Below the pieces are notes generated by a model that was given only the letters and a program-made list of their open reading frames with translations, had not been told where the DNA came from and ran no database searches. From Empedobacter falsenii (lineage in GTDB: Bacteria; Bacteroidota; Bacteroidia; Flavobacteriales; Weeksellaceae): DNA of 64,000 bases. The translations under genes were made by a program, and so were the position numbers. The stretch is from positions 186,001-250,000 of the forward strand of contig NZ_CP040908.1 of the NCBI RefSeq assembly GCF_013488205.1, in the 5' to 3' direction. Positions within the stretch are counted from its first letter, which is position 1. Each line of letters opens with the position of its first letter. Shown here in pieces: positions 1 through 8,071 of the stretch.

Positions 1-132
<132 letters not shown>

Positions 133-156
133 TCGGAAAATTATAAGAATAAAAAT

Positions 157-186
157 AGCCTGAATCATTGGATTTGGGCTTTTTTT
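157..186 (+). terminator. Rho-independent terminator after the trans-sulfuration gene
   Basis: A 10-bp stem (AGCCTGAATC with GATTTGGGCT, including one G-T pair) with a 4-nt loop is followed by six T. It lies 25 bases after the stop codon of the first gene. Confidence 0.8.
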
Positions 187-195
187 ATGGATTGA

Positions 196-328
196 TTTTT
201 CGTCTTAGTTCTCGATACGATTCTTAAAAGAATCGCTCGAACTGACGAAAAAAAAGAATTATGATTCGTCACTTCGAGTATTTGAAATATTCGTTAGAAT
301 TTTTCAAATGTGTCGAGAGGTTAGACGA
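196..328. repeat. Two imperfect intergenic palindromes
   Basis: Bases 196-225 and 228-253 form a long imperfect inverted repeat whose arms share TTCGTC, a TCGA-containing middle and GATTCTT. A second, looser one spans about 266-328 (CGTCACTTCGAG against TGTCGAGAGGTTAGACG). Both share the CGTC...TCGA core, so they look like members of one palindromic intergenic repeat family of the type common in Flavobacteriia. No reading frame is supported here. Confidence 0.55.
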
Positions 329-367
329 GTATATTCTTCGAAAGGCTCAAAATGATAATCGAAAAAA

Positions 368-446
368 TGTCATTCCGACGAATGGAGGAATCTAAAAGTC
401 ATCCTAAATTAGTTTCAGAATCTCATCAGAAAAGTTTAGTATGACA
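368..446. repeat. Short intergenic repeat-like element bounded by TGTCAT/ATGACA
   Basis: The segment begins with TGTCATTCCGACGAATGGAG and ends with its terminal inverse ATGACA. TGTCATTCCGACGAATGGAGG-type strings recur between genes in many Flavobacteriia genomes (recalled, not searched). With the palindromes at 196-328 it fills most of the 334-base gap between the first two genes. I see no gene in that gap. Confidence 0.45.
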
Positions 447-466
447 AAAAACAATATATTTATCTC

Positions 467-1072
467 ATGAAATTTCTAATTCTCTTTTTACTTTCTACGT
501 TAAGCTTTGCTCAAAAGTTGGATACGATTAATCTCAATCAAGTTGAGGTAATGAATTATTCCAATTACAAACAATTTCGTCCAAAGTTCAAGAAAGTTGA
601 AAGATTAACGGATAACACAAGTTTTGGACTCAAAATATTTTCGAATTTATTGCTTCCAAACGAAAAAGAGATTGAAATTGTTGCCATTGAAATTTTGTTC
701 GAATCAAAAGTGAAGAAGAAAAATTATTGCAATGAATATTATTATTTCAAACCAATGATTCTAAAATCGATTGATGATAAACAAAGTTTAATTGACGAAA
801 AATGGTTTGAAGTGGATAAAGATTATCAAGGAAAATATATTTTTCCGATTCATTTAAAACTTAAACCTTCTGAAGCTAAAAATTATTTTATTGGTTTAGA
901 AACTTCTTACGAAAATCCTTTTTGTCCCGAAGGAAATGGCTATTTTGATTTGATAAATACGTCGAAAAAATCTAATGTATTTGTTCATTACAATGATAAT
1001 CCAACTTCAGGCTTTCGTAAACAAGAATTATTTGGTAATTATGCTTTAAACTACAAAATCTACTACAAATAG
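467..1072 (+). CDS. Secreted protein of unknown function
   Basis: 201 residues. Residues 1-16 form a signal peptide (MKF, a Leu/Phe-rich core, then SFAQ), so the product is exported. The mature part is a single domain rich in alternating hydrophobic and charged residues, suggesting a beta fold. It has two Cys, in KKKNYCNEYYYF and NPFCPEGNGYF, which could pair. The central KIFSNLLLPNEKEIEIVAIE resembles Bacteroidota secreted proteins built on carboxypeptidase-regulatory-like or jelly-roll folds, but I do not recognise the family. It stands alone after a repeat region and converges with the next gene, two bases separating the stop codons. Confidence 0.6.
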   Translation: MKFLILFLLSTLSFAQKLDTINLNQVEVMNYSNYKQFRPKFKKVERLTDNTSFGLKIFSNLLLPNEKEIEIVAIEILFESKVKKKNYCNEYYYFKPMILKSIDDKQSLIDEKWFEVDKDYQGKYIFPIHLKLKPSEAKNYFIGLETSYENPFCPEGNGYFDLINTSKKSNVFVHYNDNPTSGFRKQELFGNYALNYKIYYK

Positions 1073-1074
1073 AT

Positions 1075-1659
1075 TTATTTCCACAATAATTTCAATTCCA
1101 CTTTATATTTCCCAGCGTATGGTTTTGAGTTTGTTGGTTTTTCCGAAATCGAGAATTGATACACGCCACGCGCAGGTAATTCGAAGATGGTTTCTTTGCC
1201 AAATGGTCCACCTTTTATAGAATCCACAGGTCCTTTGATGTGATTAATTCTGATATTTGCTGTAGAATCTTGCGCAGAAATTTTGATCCAAACTTTTTTA
1301 GCAGAATCTGCATTAAAGGTAAATGTATTTGTTTGTCCTGCTATTTTAGTTGGTTCTGCTTTAGCTTTTGCATAACTTACTTCCAGATTTTCGGTTGTGT
1401 TATTAGCACTTAACGGAATAATTTTATCTGCGTTAGATACAACTTTTTGTTGAGGTTTTGTCACAACTTTCTTCTGAGGAGAAGCCGTTTTTACCACTTC
1501 TTCTTTCATTACATCTTCTGTTGTTGGCTTATCTTTTTTTACCAAATCTTTGTACGCAGAATCAACTCCAATCTTGCTTGGATAAATGGTTGGCGTAGAT
1601 TTATCTTCGCAACTATAAAGAGTAATCAATGTAATAAAAGCGATAAAAGTCCATTTCAT
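1075..1659 (-). CDS. Lipoprotein, paralogue of the next upstream protein
   Basis: 194 residues. A short signal peptide ends in the lipobox LYSC with Cys17, so this is a predicted lipoprotein. Residues about 30-75 are a low-complexity Lys/Thr/Val/Pro linker. The C-terminal ~110 residues form a domain with NIRINHIKGP and GGPFGKE motifs, ending in GVYQFSISE and YAGKYKVELKL. The 1687-2166 product shares that domain, with NIRINQL, DGPFGRE and GLYQIRIGE, so the two are tandem paralogues on one strand 27 bases apart and probably one operon. The domain looks like a small all-beta bacterial pre-peptidase-type fold, which is inference. Function unknown. Confidence 0.65.
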   Translation of the reverse strand: MKWTFIAFITLITLYSCEDKSTPTIYPSKIGVDSAYKDLVKKDKPTTEDVMKEEVVKTASPQKKVVTKPQQKVVSNADKIIPLSANNTTENLEVSYAKAKAEPTKIAGQTNTFTFNADSAKKVWIKISAQDSTANIRINHIKGPVDSIKGGPFGKETIFELPARGVYQFSISEKPTNSKPYAGKYKVELKLLWK

Positions 1660-1686
1660 AACAGAAAAATTCTGCTGTAAAAGTAA

Positions 1687-2166
1687 CTATTTTAACTGCA
1701 ATTTCAAGGTATATTTTCCTTCAAATGGATCACCTTGCATCAAACTTTCTCCAATTCGGATTTGATATAAGCCTTTTTCGGTTAAATCATAATTGATTTC
1801 TCGTCCAAAAGGACCATCTTTCTCGTTATTTGGAGAGATAAGTTGATTAATTCTGATGTTTCCGAGTTTATTTTTAGGAATAATTTGAATAAAAACAGAG
1901 GAAGAAGAATCATTCCTAAAACTAAAAGTTTGTTGTTCTTTCGCTTCTTTTTCAATCTCAAATTCGCCTTTTCCATGAATTAATTTCAATTCAGAATTAT
2001 TCATAGTCTTTGGAGAAGCAAAAGCAATTTCTTGAAAAGAAGAATCTTTTTTGATTACTTTTTGTACAGAATCTCCCATCGTAAGAGGCTCATTTTTTGT
2101 CATACAATAAATGATAATAGCTCCAATAGCTATTGATAGTATTATTATGGGACTATATTTTTTCAT
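1687..2166 (-). CDS. Membrane-anchored or secreted protein, paralogue of the 1075-1659 lipoprotein
   Basis: 159 residues from the ATG at 2166. An upstream in-frame ATG at 2184 would add six residues, but MKKYSPIIILSIAIGAIIIYC is the natural signal/anchor start. The single N-terminal hydrophobic segment ends in YC, which could be a poor lipobox or an uncleaved anchor. The C-terminal domain (NIRINQL, DGPFGRE, GLYQIRIGE, FEGKYTLKLQL) is shared with its downstream neighbour. First gene of a probable two-gene operon, divergent from the hydrolase gene. Function unknown. Confidence 0.6.
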   Translation of the reverse strand: MKKYSPIIILSIAIGAIIIYCMTKNEPLTMGDSVQKVIKKDSSFQEIAFASPKTMNNSELKLIHGKGEFEIEKEAKEQQTFSFRNDSSSSVFIQIIPKNKLGNIRINQLISPNNEKDGPFGREINYDLTEKGLYQIRIGESLMQGDPFEGKYTLKLQLK

Positions 2167-2214
2167 TATTGTAAATTTGTGCATTAGTTAATTACAAATT
2201 CTGAACCAAACTAT

Positions 2215-2961
2215 ATGTTGTATTACGAAAATATTGGAAACGGTAAACCCTTGGTGTTTTTACACGGTTTCTTAGAGAGTCATTTAATTTGGAATAATTT
2301 ACGAAAAAATCTTGAGAAAGAAGCGCAAATTATTACAATTGATTTGCCTGGTCATGGAAATTCTGAAAATTCGCAAAAGGTAAATACGATGGAAGAAATG
2401 GCAGAAAAAGTGATTGAGGTTTTGGATGAATTAAATCTAGAAAAAGCAACTTTTATTGGGCATTCGATGGGTGGTTATGTGGCGTGCGCGTTGGCTGAAC
2501 TTTTTCCAGAGCGTGTAGAAAATATTGTTTTGATTAACTCTTCGACTTTGCCAGATGATGAAGCGAAGAAAAATCAACGTTTGAAAGCGTGTGAAACAGC
2601 TCGTAAAAATTTCAATGCGTTGGTGAGTTTTAGTATGCCAACTTTATTTGCGGCTCATCATCGTGATCAATTCAAAGAAGAATTGAAATTTGTAAAAGAA
2701 ATTGCTTTAAAAACGCCAATCGAAGGCGTTTGTGCAGCTTTGAAAGGAATGCGAGAACGTCCCGATCGTTCGTCGATTTTGTATGATTTCAAAGGTGGAA
2801 TTTATATCATTGTTGGACTGAATGATGAAACAGTTAATCCTGAATTATTTTTAACCTTAATTCCAAATTTGCCTAACATTCATTTGTATAAATTTGATGG
2901 AGGACACATGGCTTTTATAGAAAATTATGACGAAGTTTTTTCGATTTTGAAATCAATTTAA
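2215..2961 (+). CDS. Alpha/beta-hydrolase family protein
   Basis: 248 residues, no signal peptide, so cytoplasmic. It shows the full fold: the oxyanion-hole motif HGFLES near residues 17-22, the nucleophile elbow GHSMGG with Ser84, an acid in VGLNDETVNP and the catalytic His in GGHMAFIE near the C-terminus. Family members of this size (BioH, MenH and proline-iminopeptidase-like esterases) hydrolyse esters or small acyl compounds; the substrate cannot be read from sequence. A TAAATTTG -7-like box at 2174-2181 could serve as promoter. Its 3' end overlaps tadA by four bases in a convergent arrangement. Confidence 0.85.
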   Translation: MLYYENIGNGKPLVFLHGFLESHLIWNNLRKNLEKEAQIITIDLPGHGNSENSQKVNTMEEMAEKVIEVLDELNLEKATFIGHSMGGYVACALAELFPERVENIVLINSSTLPDDEAKKNQRLKACETARKNFNALVSFSMPTLFAAHHRDQFKEELKFVKEIALKTPIEGVCAALKGMRERPDRSSILYDFKGGIYIIVGLNDETVNPELFLTLIPNLPNIHLYKFDGGHMAFIENYDEVFSILKSI

Positions 2962-3398
2962 CGTTTGCGTTGGAAAAATTCTTTCATCAATTGACCGCAT
3001 TCATCTTTCATAATTCCCGAAACAATTTCAGTTTTTGGATGTAATTCGCCAATTTTTGCCTTAAAACCGCGTTTTTCATCCGAAGCACCATAAACCACTT
3101 TCGAGATTTGGCTCCAATACAACGCGCCGCCGCACATGACGCAAGGTTCTAAGGTTACATACAATGTGCAATCTTGTAAATATTTTCCACCCAAATAATT
3201 CGCAGCAGATGTAATGGCTTGCATTTCAGCATGAGCGGTCACATCAGTCAATGTTTCGGTTAAATTATGTGCTTTCGCGATAATTTTGTTGTTACAAACA
3301 ATCACAGCTCCAACTGGAATTTCGTCTCGCTCGAAAGCTGTAACCGCTTCGTTAAAGGCCATTCGCATAAAATATTCGTCTGTAAAAAGATTTTCCAT
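2958..3398 (-). CDS. tadA: tRNA-specific adenosine deaminase TadA
   Basis: TadA converts A34 to inosine in the wobble position of tRNA-Arg(ACG). The start is placed at 3398 (MENLFTDEYFMRMAF, 146 residues, normal family length); the open frame runs 18 codons further upstream, but that extension does not look like the family. The zinc site is complete: His56-Ala-Glu58 (HAE, with the proton-shuttling Glu) and PCVMC with Cys86 and Cys89. EIPVGAV and the LEPCVMCGGAL signature are typical of TadA; guanine deaminases of the same fold are the main alternative. It converges with the hydrolase gene, overlapping by four bases. Confidence 0.9.
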   Translation of the reverse strand: MENLFTDEYFMRMAFNEAVTAFERDEIPVGAVIVCNNKIIAKAHNLTETLTDVTAHAEMQAITSAANYLGGKYLQDCTLYVTLEPCVMCGGALYWSQISKVVYGASDEKRGFKAKIGELHPKTEIVSGIMKDECGQLMKEFFQRKR

Positions 3399-3474
3399 TT
3401 CTATAAAATTTAAGGCAAAAATAATCATTTCCAAATTGGATATTCGATACATTTGTACAAATTGACGCCTCTTT

Positions 3475-4380
3475 ATGAATCAATCAAAATATATCATTGC
3501 AGCCATTATAACCTACTTTATGTGGGGATTTTTCAGTTTCGGATTAAAACCAATCGCAGGTTATCCACCTTTGGATATTCTATTTTTTAGACTGTACGTT
3601 TCCGTTTTCTTTTTAGTGATAATTAATGTTGGATTTCGACGCAATAAGATGAAAGCTGATTATGATTTGTTCAAATCATTTGATAAAAAGAAACAGAAAA
3701 AATTAGGAAGTTTAATTGTTGGTGGATCGTTGATTTTGATGAAGAATTGGTTGATGTTTATTATTGTGATGAATCATATTAGTGTGCAAGCTGCGTCGCT
3801 GTCGTACTTGGTTTGTCCAATTATTACTACCGTTTTGGCTTTCATTATTCTGAAAGAACATTTAACCAAAATAAAATGGATTGCAGTTGGTATTAGTCTT
3901 TTAGCATGTTTGGTTCTTTCTATAGGTCATCTTGTAGACTTGGTTTATAGTTTGATTGTCGCATGTACATTTGCGCTGTATATCATCATTCAGAGAAGTT
4001 TGAATGTTTTTGATAGTTTCAATTTGTTGATGACACAATTACTAATCGTAGCTATTTTGATGTTACCATTGGTTTTCATGTTCTCAGGACCAATTCCAAC
4101 CGAAACAATTTTTTATCAATGTATCATGATGATTGTGGTTTTGTTCACTATTATTCCAATGTTCTTAAACAATTTTGCTTTAAAAGGAATTGATTCTTCA
4201 ACCGTTGGAATTTTAATTTATTTGAATCCAATTATGAATTTTGTTTTGGCAATTTTCTATTACAAAGAAGCTGTTTCACCAATGCAAATGATCGGTTATA
4301 GTTTGATTTTGCTCGCGATTGTAGTATTTAATTCACAAACAATTTTCAAAATAAAACACATAAAAAAATCTGAAGTCTAA
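3475..4380 (+). CDS. EamA-family transporter, RarD-like
   Basis: 301 residues with about ten hydrophobic helices arranged as two repeats of five, the EamA (drug/metabolite transporter) pattern. The N-terminal YFMWGFFSFGLKPI and the early PPLDILFFRLY segment match the RarD branch, annotated as chloramphenicol-sensitivity proteins; their true substrate is not firmly known. A TACATTTG -7 box at 3448-3455 lies 19 bases before the ATG, and a terminator overlaps the stop codon, so it is probably a single-gene unit. Confidence 0.8.
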   Translation: MNQSKYIIAAIITYFMWGFFSFGLKPIAGYPPLDILFFRLYVSVFFLVIINVGFRRNKMKADYDLFKSFDKKKQKKLGSLIVGGSLILMKNWLMFIIVMNHISVQAASLSYLVCPIITTVLAFIILKEHLTKIKWIAVGISLLACLVLSIGHLVDLVYSLIVACTFALYIIIQRSLNVFDSFNLLMTQLLIVAILMLPLVFMFSGPIPTETIFYQCIMMIVVLFTIIPMFLNNFALKGIDSSTVGILIYLNPIMNFVLAIFYYKEAVSPMQMIGYSLILLAIVVFNSQTIFKIKHIKKSEV

Positions 4381-4397
4381 ACTTCAGATTTTTTTAT
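4362..4397 (+). terminator. Terminator overlapping the RarD-like stop codon
   Basis: AAAATCTGAAGT and ACTTCAGATTTT form a perfect stem around the loop CTAA, which contains the stop codon, followed by T7. The A-tract on the other side means it may also act for the convergent gene that ends at 4417. Confidence 0.85.
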
Positions 4398-4416
4398 GTT
4401 GATTTTTCAGGAAATA

Positions 4417-5493
4417 TTATTTGATGTAAACAGAATTTGGTGAAACTCCAGTTGTAATTGCTGGATTTTTAAGACCTCCTTGTGCATTCTGAATTAATAA
4501 TCGTCCATTAGAATTGTAATCTTTTGCGTCTAAAACATAAAAAGTATCACCTTTTACATAGAAACCATATACACTATCAGCACCTGTTATGTAATCTGCT
4601 TTTGTAGGCAAAGCTGTTGCATTTGTAGCCATAGAATAAACAGAATTATTAACGATGTAATACAATTTACTATTCTCCGCAACTAAGAAATTAGGATGTT
4701 GTCCATCAGGAAAATTCATTTCTAATTTATCTTCTGAAGTTAAATTATAACGAACCAATTTTCCTTTTGTAGTAGTTCCCCAATTAACACCTTGAGAAAG
4801 CACAAATAAATTTCCGTTTTGAATTGTTAAATCTGTCGGAACATCACCAACATTTATACTTTTTTTATCATTTGTTTTAAGGTCAATAATTGTAACTGTT
4901 TTACCTGTTCCCCAGCCACCTTTTTGTGCAACATAAAGTTTGTTATTGTCAAGAATCATTTTTTCTGGACCTTCATCTACTTTATATTTTTCTACAAATG
5001 TTAAATCGCTGATTTTGTATTTTGCAATAAAATCGTCTGTCGTAACATTAGGATCTCCCCAGTTTGAGATATACAAAAATTGATCATCAGAAACGATATA
5101 ACGAGGGTTGCTCATATTATCTGATGATGGAATTGTACTAATTTTTTTGAAAGTTGTGTTGTCAACAACTTCTACTTTATTAGAAACATTAAGAACAATA
5201 TAAGCCTTATTTCCTTTGAAATACATGCTTTGTCCTACAGAACCCAATTGCGCACCAGCGTTCGCAGTCTTGAAAATTTCTTGAATAGGATTTGTTGTAC
5301 TTACATCTTTTGTTGGATCAAAATAAGTGATTTCTGCGTTAGCTGAATTGAAACCTCCTTCATTCAAAATAAAAACTCCTTTCGAATAGTTTCCATTTTC
5401 TGGATCATTGTTTGGTCCATCATCGTCATTTGAACAAGATTGTAAAAAGACTCCAGCCAAAGCTATAAGTGCGATTGATTTAAATTTAGTCAT
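4417..5493 (-). CDS. BtuG-like cobalamin-binding surface lipoprotein (beta-propeller)
   Basis: 358 residues. Signal peptide with lipobox FLQSC (Cys20), followed by SNDDDG, an acidic run of the kind that sends Bacteroidota lipoproteins to the cell surface. The rest consists of repeating YVSN/YIVVSDD-style blades (for example KVEVVDNTTFKKI, KTVTIIDLKTND) typical of a YncE/DUF5074-like seven-bladed propeller. In Bacteroides, BtuG is such a propeller, binds vitamin B12 at the surface and caps the receptor BtuB. Here the gene lies six bases after a TonB receptor gene that sits behind a cobalamin riboswitch, which supports the same role. Specific B12 contacts cannot be checked by eye. Confidence 0.75.
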   Translation of the reverse strand: MTKFKSIALIALAGVFLQSCSNDDDGPNNDPENGNYSKGVFILNEGGFNSANAEITYFDPTKDVSTTNPIQEIFKTANAGAQLGSVGQSMYFKGNKAYIVLNVSNKVEVVDNTTFKKISTIPSSDNMSNPRYIVSDDQFLYISNWGDPNVTTDDFIAKYKISDLTFVEKYKVDEGPEKMILDNNKLYVAQKGGWGTGKTVTIIDLKTNDKKSINVGDVPTDLTIQNGNLFVLSQGVNWGTTTKGKLVRYNLTSEDKLEMNFPDGQHPNFLVAENSKLYYIVNNSVYSMATNATALPTKADYITGADSVYGFYVKGDTFYVLDAKDYNSNGRLLIQNAQGGLKNPAITTGVSPNSVYIK

Positions 5494-5499
5494 AGTTTT

Positions 5500-7308
5500 T
5501 TAAAATTTTATTTGTATTTGTATGTTATAATTTGTGCCTGGTTGCCAACGATTTTCTTGCGTTTGATATTCCTGGTTAAACACATTATTCACTCTCATAG
5601 AAACGCTATAAAGTCGTGAAATCGTATAATTTAAACCTAAATTCGTTAGCCAAAATCCGTCAAGTGTTCTTTCTTCTTCCGAATCGGTAAAAACTTTACT
5701 TGTATAAATATTTTGTACAAAAGCAGATAAACGTTTGTAAGTGTATTGTGCGCTCGCCGTCCATTTATGATTTGGCGAATACATCAATTCCTTATTTTTA
5801 AATTTATCTTTTGTTTTGGTGTATGCATAAGTTGTATTGAAACTAAACGTATTCCATTTGTAATTCCCAATCATTTCAAAACCATAGGTTTCTGCTTTGT
5901 TGATGTTCATAGGAACCCAATAAGAACTGTTTTGCGAGCTCGGAATCCATTGAATCATATCACTCAACTTATTATAAAAAATATTGGTTTGAATGTTTAA
6001 ATTTTTGCTGATAAAATCATTTCCTAATTCAAATTGATAAGCTGATTCTGATTTCAAATCTGGGTTTCCACCAGTTTTCCAAAACAAATCATTGTACGTT
6101 GGATTTCTGAAATTTTTCGAAACATTTCCTCTTAATTGATACGAATATATTGGACGATAATTAAAACCTAATGAATAAATAAATGGATTTTGGTATGTAT
6201 CAGAAAAATCTTGGCGAATACTCGCTTCGTATTCCAAAACATCTGATAATTTATGCTTCGCGATTAAGGCAAAATTGATAGAATTTTGATCACTTTTGGT
6301 CAAATTATTTCCACTTCCTTGATTATAATTAGCTTCCGATAAAAGTGAAAGTTCAAAATTATTCGTGATTTGATGATTCAGATAATATTTTAAAATATAA
6401 TTATCAACCTGTAAATCGTCCGAATAAGATTTGTGAATATTGTTGAAATAATTGCTTTCTTCTCGGATATAAGCTAATTTTAACTGCGATTGCCACTTTT
6501 CATTTGGATTGAAATTCCATTCTGTCATCAAACGGTAATCCTGATTTTCGTATCCAGAAGGCGTTGAACCAATGTCAACCAAAGGAAATTCACGCTTTCC
6601 AAAATTGAACATCGAATAAAGTTTCAATTCATTTTTAGGATCGATTTTATAACCAAAATTTCCATTAATTGTATTGAAATAATATTTTCCATTCAAATTC
6701 TTCTTCATGTGATTCGGAATTTTATAATCATTATCAGATTGATTTCGTTCGTAATCGATTGAAGGACTAAATTTTTCTGTACTATATTTCAACTGATATT
6801 TTCCCGACCATGTATCGTAACTTCCGTATCCTAAATTTATTTTTTGCTGTAAACCTTTGTCATACTCAAATTTATTCAACAAATGAATTGTACCGCCGAT
6901 AGAACCTGTTCCATACGCAATACTTCCGCCTCCTGGTTTCACTAAAATTCCGTCAAACGAATTACTTGCAAATAAATTAAAATCCGTTTGTCCTGTTGTT
7001 TGCGAATTGACATTAATTCCGTTCCAAATTACGGCTGTGTGCGAAGCTAAAGTTCCTCGAAACGAAGGTGAAGAAACCATTCCTCGTCCATTTTCTTTAA
7101 AATAAATTGGCGTTTGCTCTTGTAAAACTTGCGTCAGTTGATTAGGATTTTGCTCTAAAATACTATCATTAAGTTTGATAATACTTTGAGATTTGTAATG
7201 ATTTTTAAGAAAAGCATCGTTCAAAATCAAAGGTTTCAAATTGATGGTATCCGTCTGTGCAAAAGCAATTCCAGCGATAAGATTAAAACAAAGAAAAAGT
7301 TTTTTCAT
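5500..7308 (-). CDS. TonB-dependent receptor, BtuB-like (cobalamin uptake)
   Basis: 602 residues, the usual length of BtuB. Signal peptide (MKKLFLCFNLIAGIAFAQ), then a plug domain (SQSIIKLNDSI..., SSPSFRGT, GGGSIAYGTGSIGGTIHLLN) and a 22-strand barrel with YRPIYSYQLRGNVSKNFRNP and a C-terminal strand ending in Phe. TonB-dependent import of cobalamin is inferred from context: the mRNA starts with a cobalamin riboswitch (7355-7472), and a BtuG-like lipoprotein is cotranscribed six bases downstream. A purine-rich GGAGGAAAA lies about 15 bases before the ATG, unusual for this phylum and possibly part of the riboswitch-controlled initiation region. Without the riboswitch, an iron-complex receptor would be equally plausible. 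Confidence 0.85.
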   Translation of the reverse strand: MKKLFLCFNLIAGIAFAQTDTINLKPLILNDAFLKNHYKSQSIIKLNDSILEQNPNQLTQVLQEQTPIYFKENGRGMVSSPSFRGTLASHTAVIWNGINVNSQTTGQTDFNLFASNSFDGILVKPGGGSIAYGTGSIGGTIHLLNKFEYDKGLQQKINLGYGSYDTWSGKYQLKYSTEKFSPSIDYERNQSDNDYKIPNHMKKNLNGKYYFNTINGNFGYKIDPKNELKLYSMFNFGKREFPLVDIGSTPSGYENQDYRLMTEWNFNPNEKWQSQLKLAYIREESNYFNNIHKSYSDDLQVDNYILKYYLNHQITNNFELSLLSEANYNQGSGNNLTKSDQNSINFALIAKHKLSDVLEYEASIRQDFSDTYQNPFIYSLGFNYRPIYSYQLRGNVSKNFRNPTYNDLFWKTGGNPDLKSESAYQFELGNDFISKNLNIQTNIFYNKLSDMIQWIPSSQNSSYWVPMNINKAETYGFEMIGNYKWNTFSFNTTYAYTKTKDKFKNKELMYSPNHKWTASAQYTYKRLSAFVQNIYTSKVFTDSEEERTLDGFWLTNLGLNYTISRLYSVSMRVNNVFNQEYQTQENRWQPGTNYNIQIQIKF

Positions 7309-7354
7309 ATTAAAATCTGTTTTTCCTCCGAAAACATTTTCTATTAATTTGTTA

Positions 7355-7472
7355 GCAATGGCAGGTTTCCTGACTTATTCTTTTTACAAAAAGTATGTTA
7401 GAATTTACAGTTGCGGGGACAGTTTTGGAATTGAACCAAATTCCCTTTTAACTCACTCGTTGAGCACCATTT
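7355..7472 (-). promoter_or_regulatory. Cobalamin riboswitch controlling the btuB/btuG-like operon
   Basis: Read on the minus strand, it has all conserved parts in order: GGTGCTCAACGAGTGAG, AAAAGGGAA, CCCCGCAACTGTAA, and the B12 box AGTCAGGAAACCTGCC at 7360-7375. The box ends about 50 bases before the receptor start, so translational or transcriptional control of the uptake operon by cobalamin is expected. Confidence 0.95.
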
Positions 7473-7476
7473 TATG

Positions 7477-7484
7477 CAAATGTA
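7477..7484 (-). promoter_or_regulatory. -7 promoter element for the cobalamin riboswitch transcript
   Basis: TACATTTG on the minus strand matches the Flavobacteriia -7 consensus TAnnTTTG. It ends about five bases before the first conserved riboswitch bases, so the transcript begins essentially with the aptamer. No good -33 TTG is seen. Confidence 0.55.
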
Positions 7485-7661
7485 AAGAAAAGCAATTGAT
7501 TTTATAAAAAGTAGATTGTTAAATCGTTAACCTTAAATTAAGATCAGATTTATTTTATTTGTACAATATTCAAAATCATTATATCTAGTGATTTTTAAGA
7601 AAGATGGACAAATTAAATTTGTAACCAACAAAAACAATTATTTAGTTAAACTTTAAAAATT

Positions 7662-7913
7662 ATGGAAAACAATCAACCGTACAAATCAGAGAAAAAACTT
7701 ATTGCCGGAATTTTAGCGATAGTATTAGGAACTTTAGGAGTTCACAAATTTTATTTAGGCTACACTAAAGAAGGTGTTATTCAATTAATTATTGGTCTTG
7801 TGACATGTGGAGCAGGAGGACTTATTGGATTAATCGAAGGAATTATGTATTTAACAAAATCTGATGAAGAGTTTGATGAAACTTATGTAAAAGGTCACAA
7901 AGGCTGGTTCTAA
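7662..7913 (+). CDS. TM2-domain membrane protein
   Basis: 83 residues. A short hydrophilic N-terminus with a basic EKK is followed by two hydrophobic helices (about 13-32 and 40-62). Between them lies GVHKFYLGYTKEG, the TM2 domain core with its conserved GxHxFYLG turn. The tail is acidic (SDEEFDE). TM2 proteins are small inner-membrane proteins of largely unknown role. A TAAATTTG -7 box at 7614-7621 precedes it and a strong terminator follows, so it is a single-gene transcript. Confidence 0.85.
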   Translation: MENNQPYKSEKKLIAGILAIVLGTLGVHKFYLGYTKEGVIQLIIGLVTCGAGGLIGLIEGIMYLTKSDEEFDETYVKGHKGWF

Positions 7914-7946
7914 AATAGAGATTACATTCTTTTTTAAATATTTTTC

Positions 7947-7985
7947 GATCCCAAAATAATCTAAAGTTATTTTGGGATTTTTTTA
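7947..7985 (+). terminator. Terminator after the TM2 gene
   Basis: ATCCCAAAATAA pairs perfectly with TTATTTTGGGAT and is followed by T7, about 35 bases after the stop codon. Confidence 0.85.
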
Positions 7986-8024
7986 TTGAATGAATTCGTT
8001 TTAAATAATTCGCAAGTTTTTTAT

Positions 8025-8032
8025 TACATTTG
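8025..8032 (+). promoter_or_regulatory. -7 promoter element for pdhB
   Basis: TACATTTG fits TAnnTTTG and lies 39 bases before the pdhB start. The -33 region is not recognisable. Confidence 0.4.
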
Positions 8033-8071
8033 CTTTAGGAAAAAATATAATAAAGAACGAAATCGCATAAA

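Noticed and set aside
7241-7507. 88-codon plus-strand open frame in front of the TM2 gene
   Set aside because: It lies across the cobalamin riboswitch and the receptor start on the other strand; its frame is explained by the aptamer sequence.
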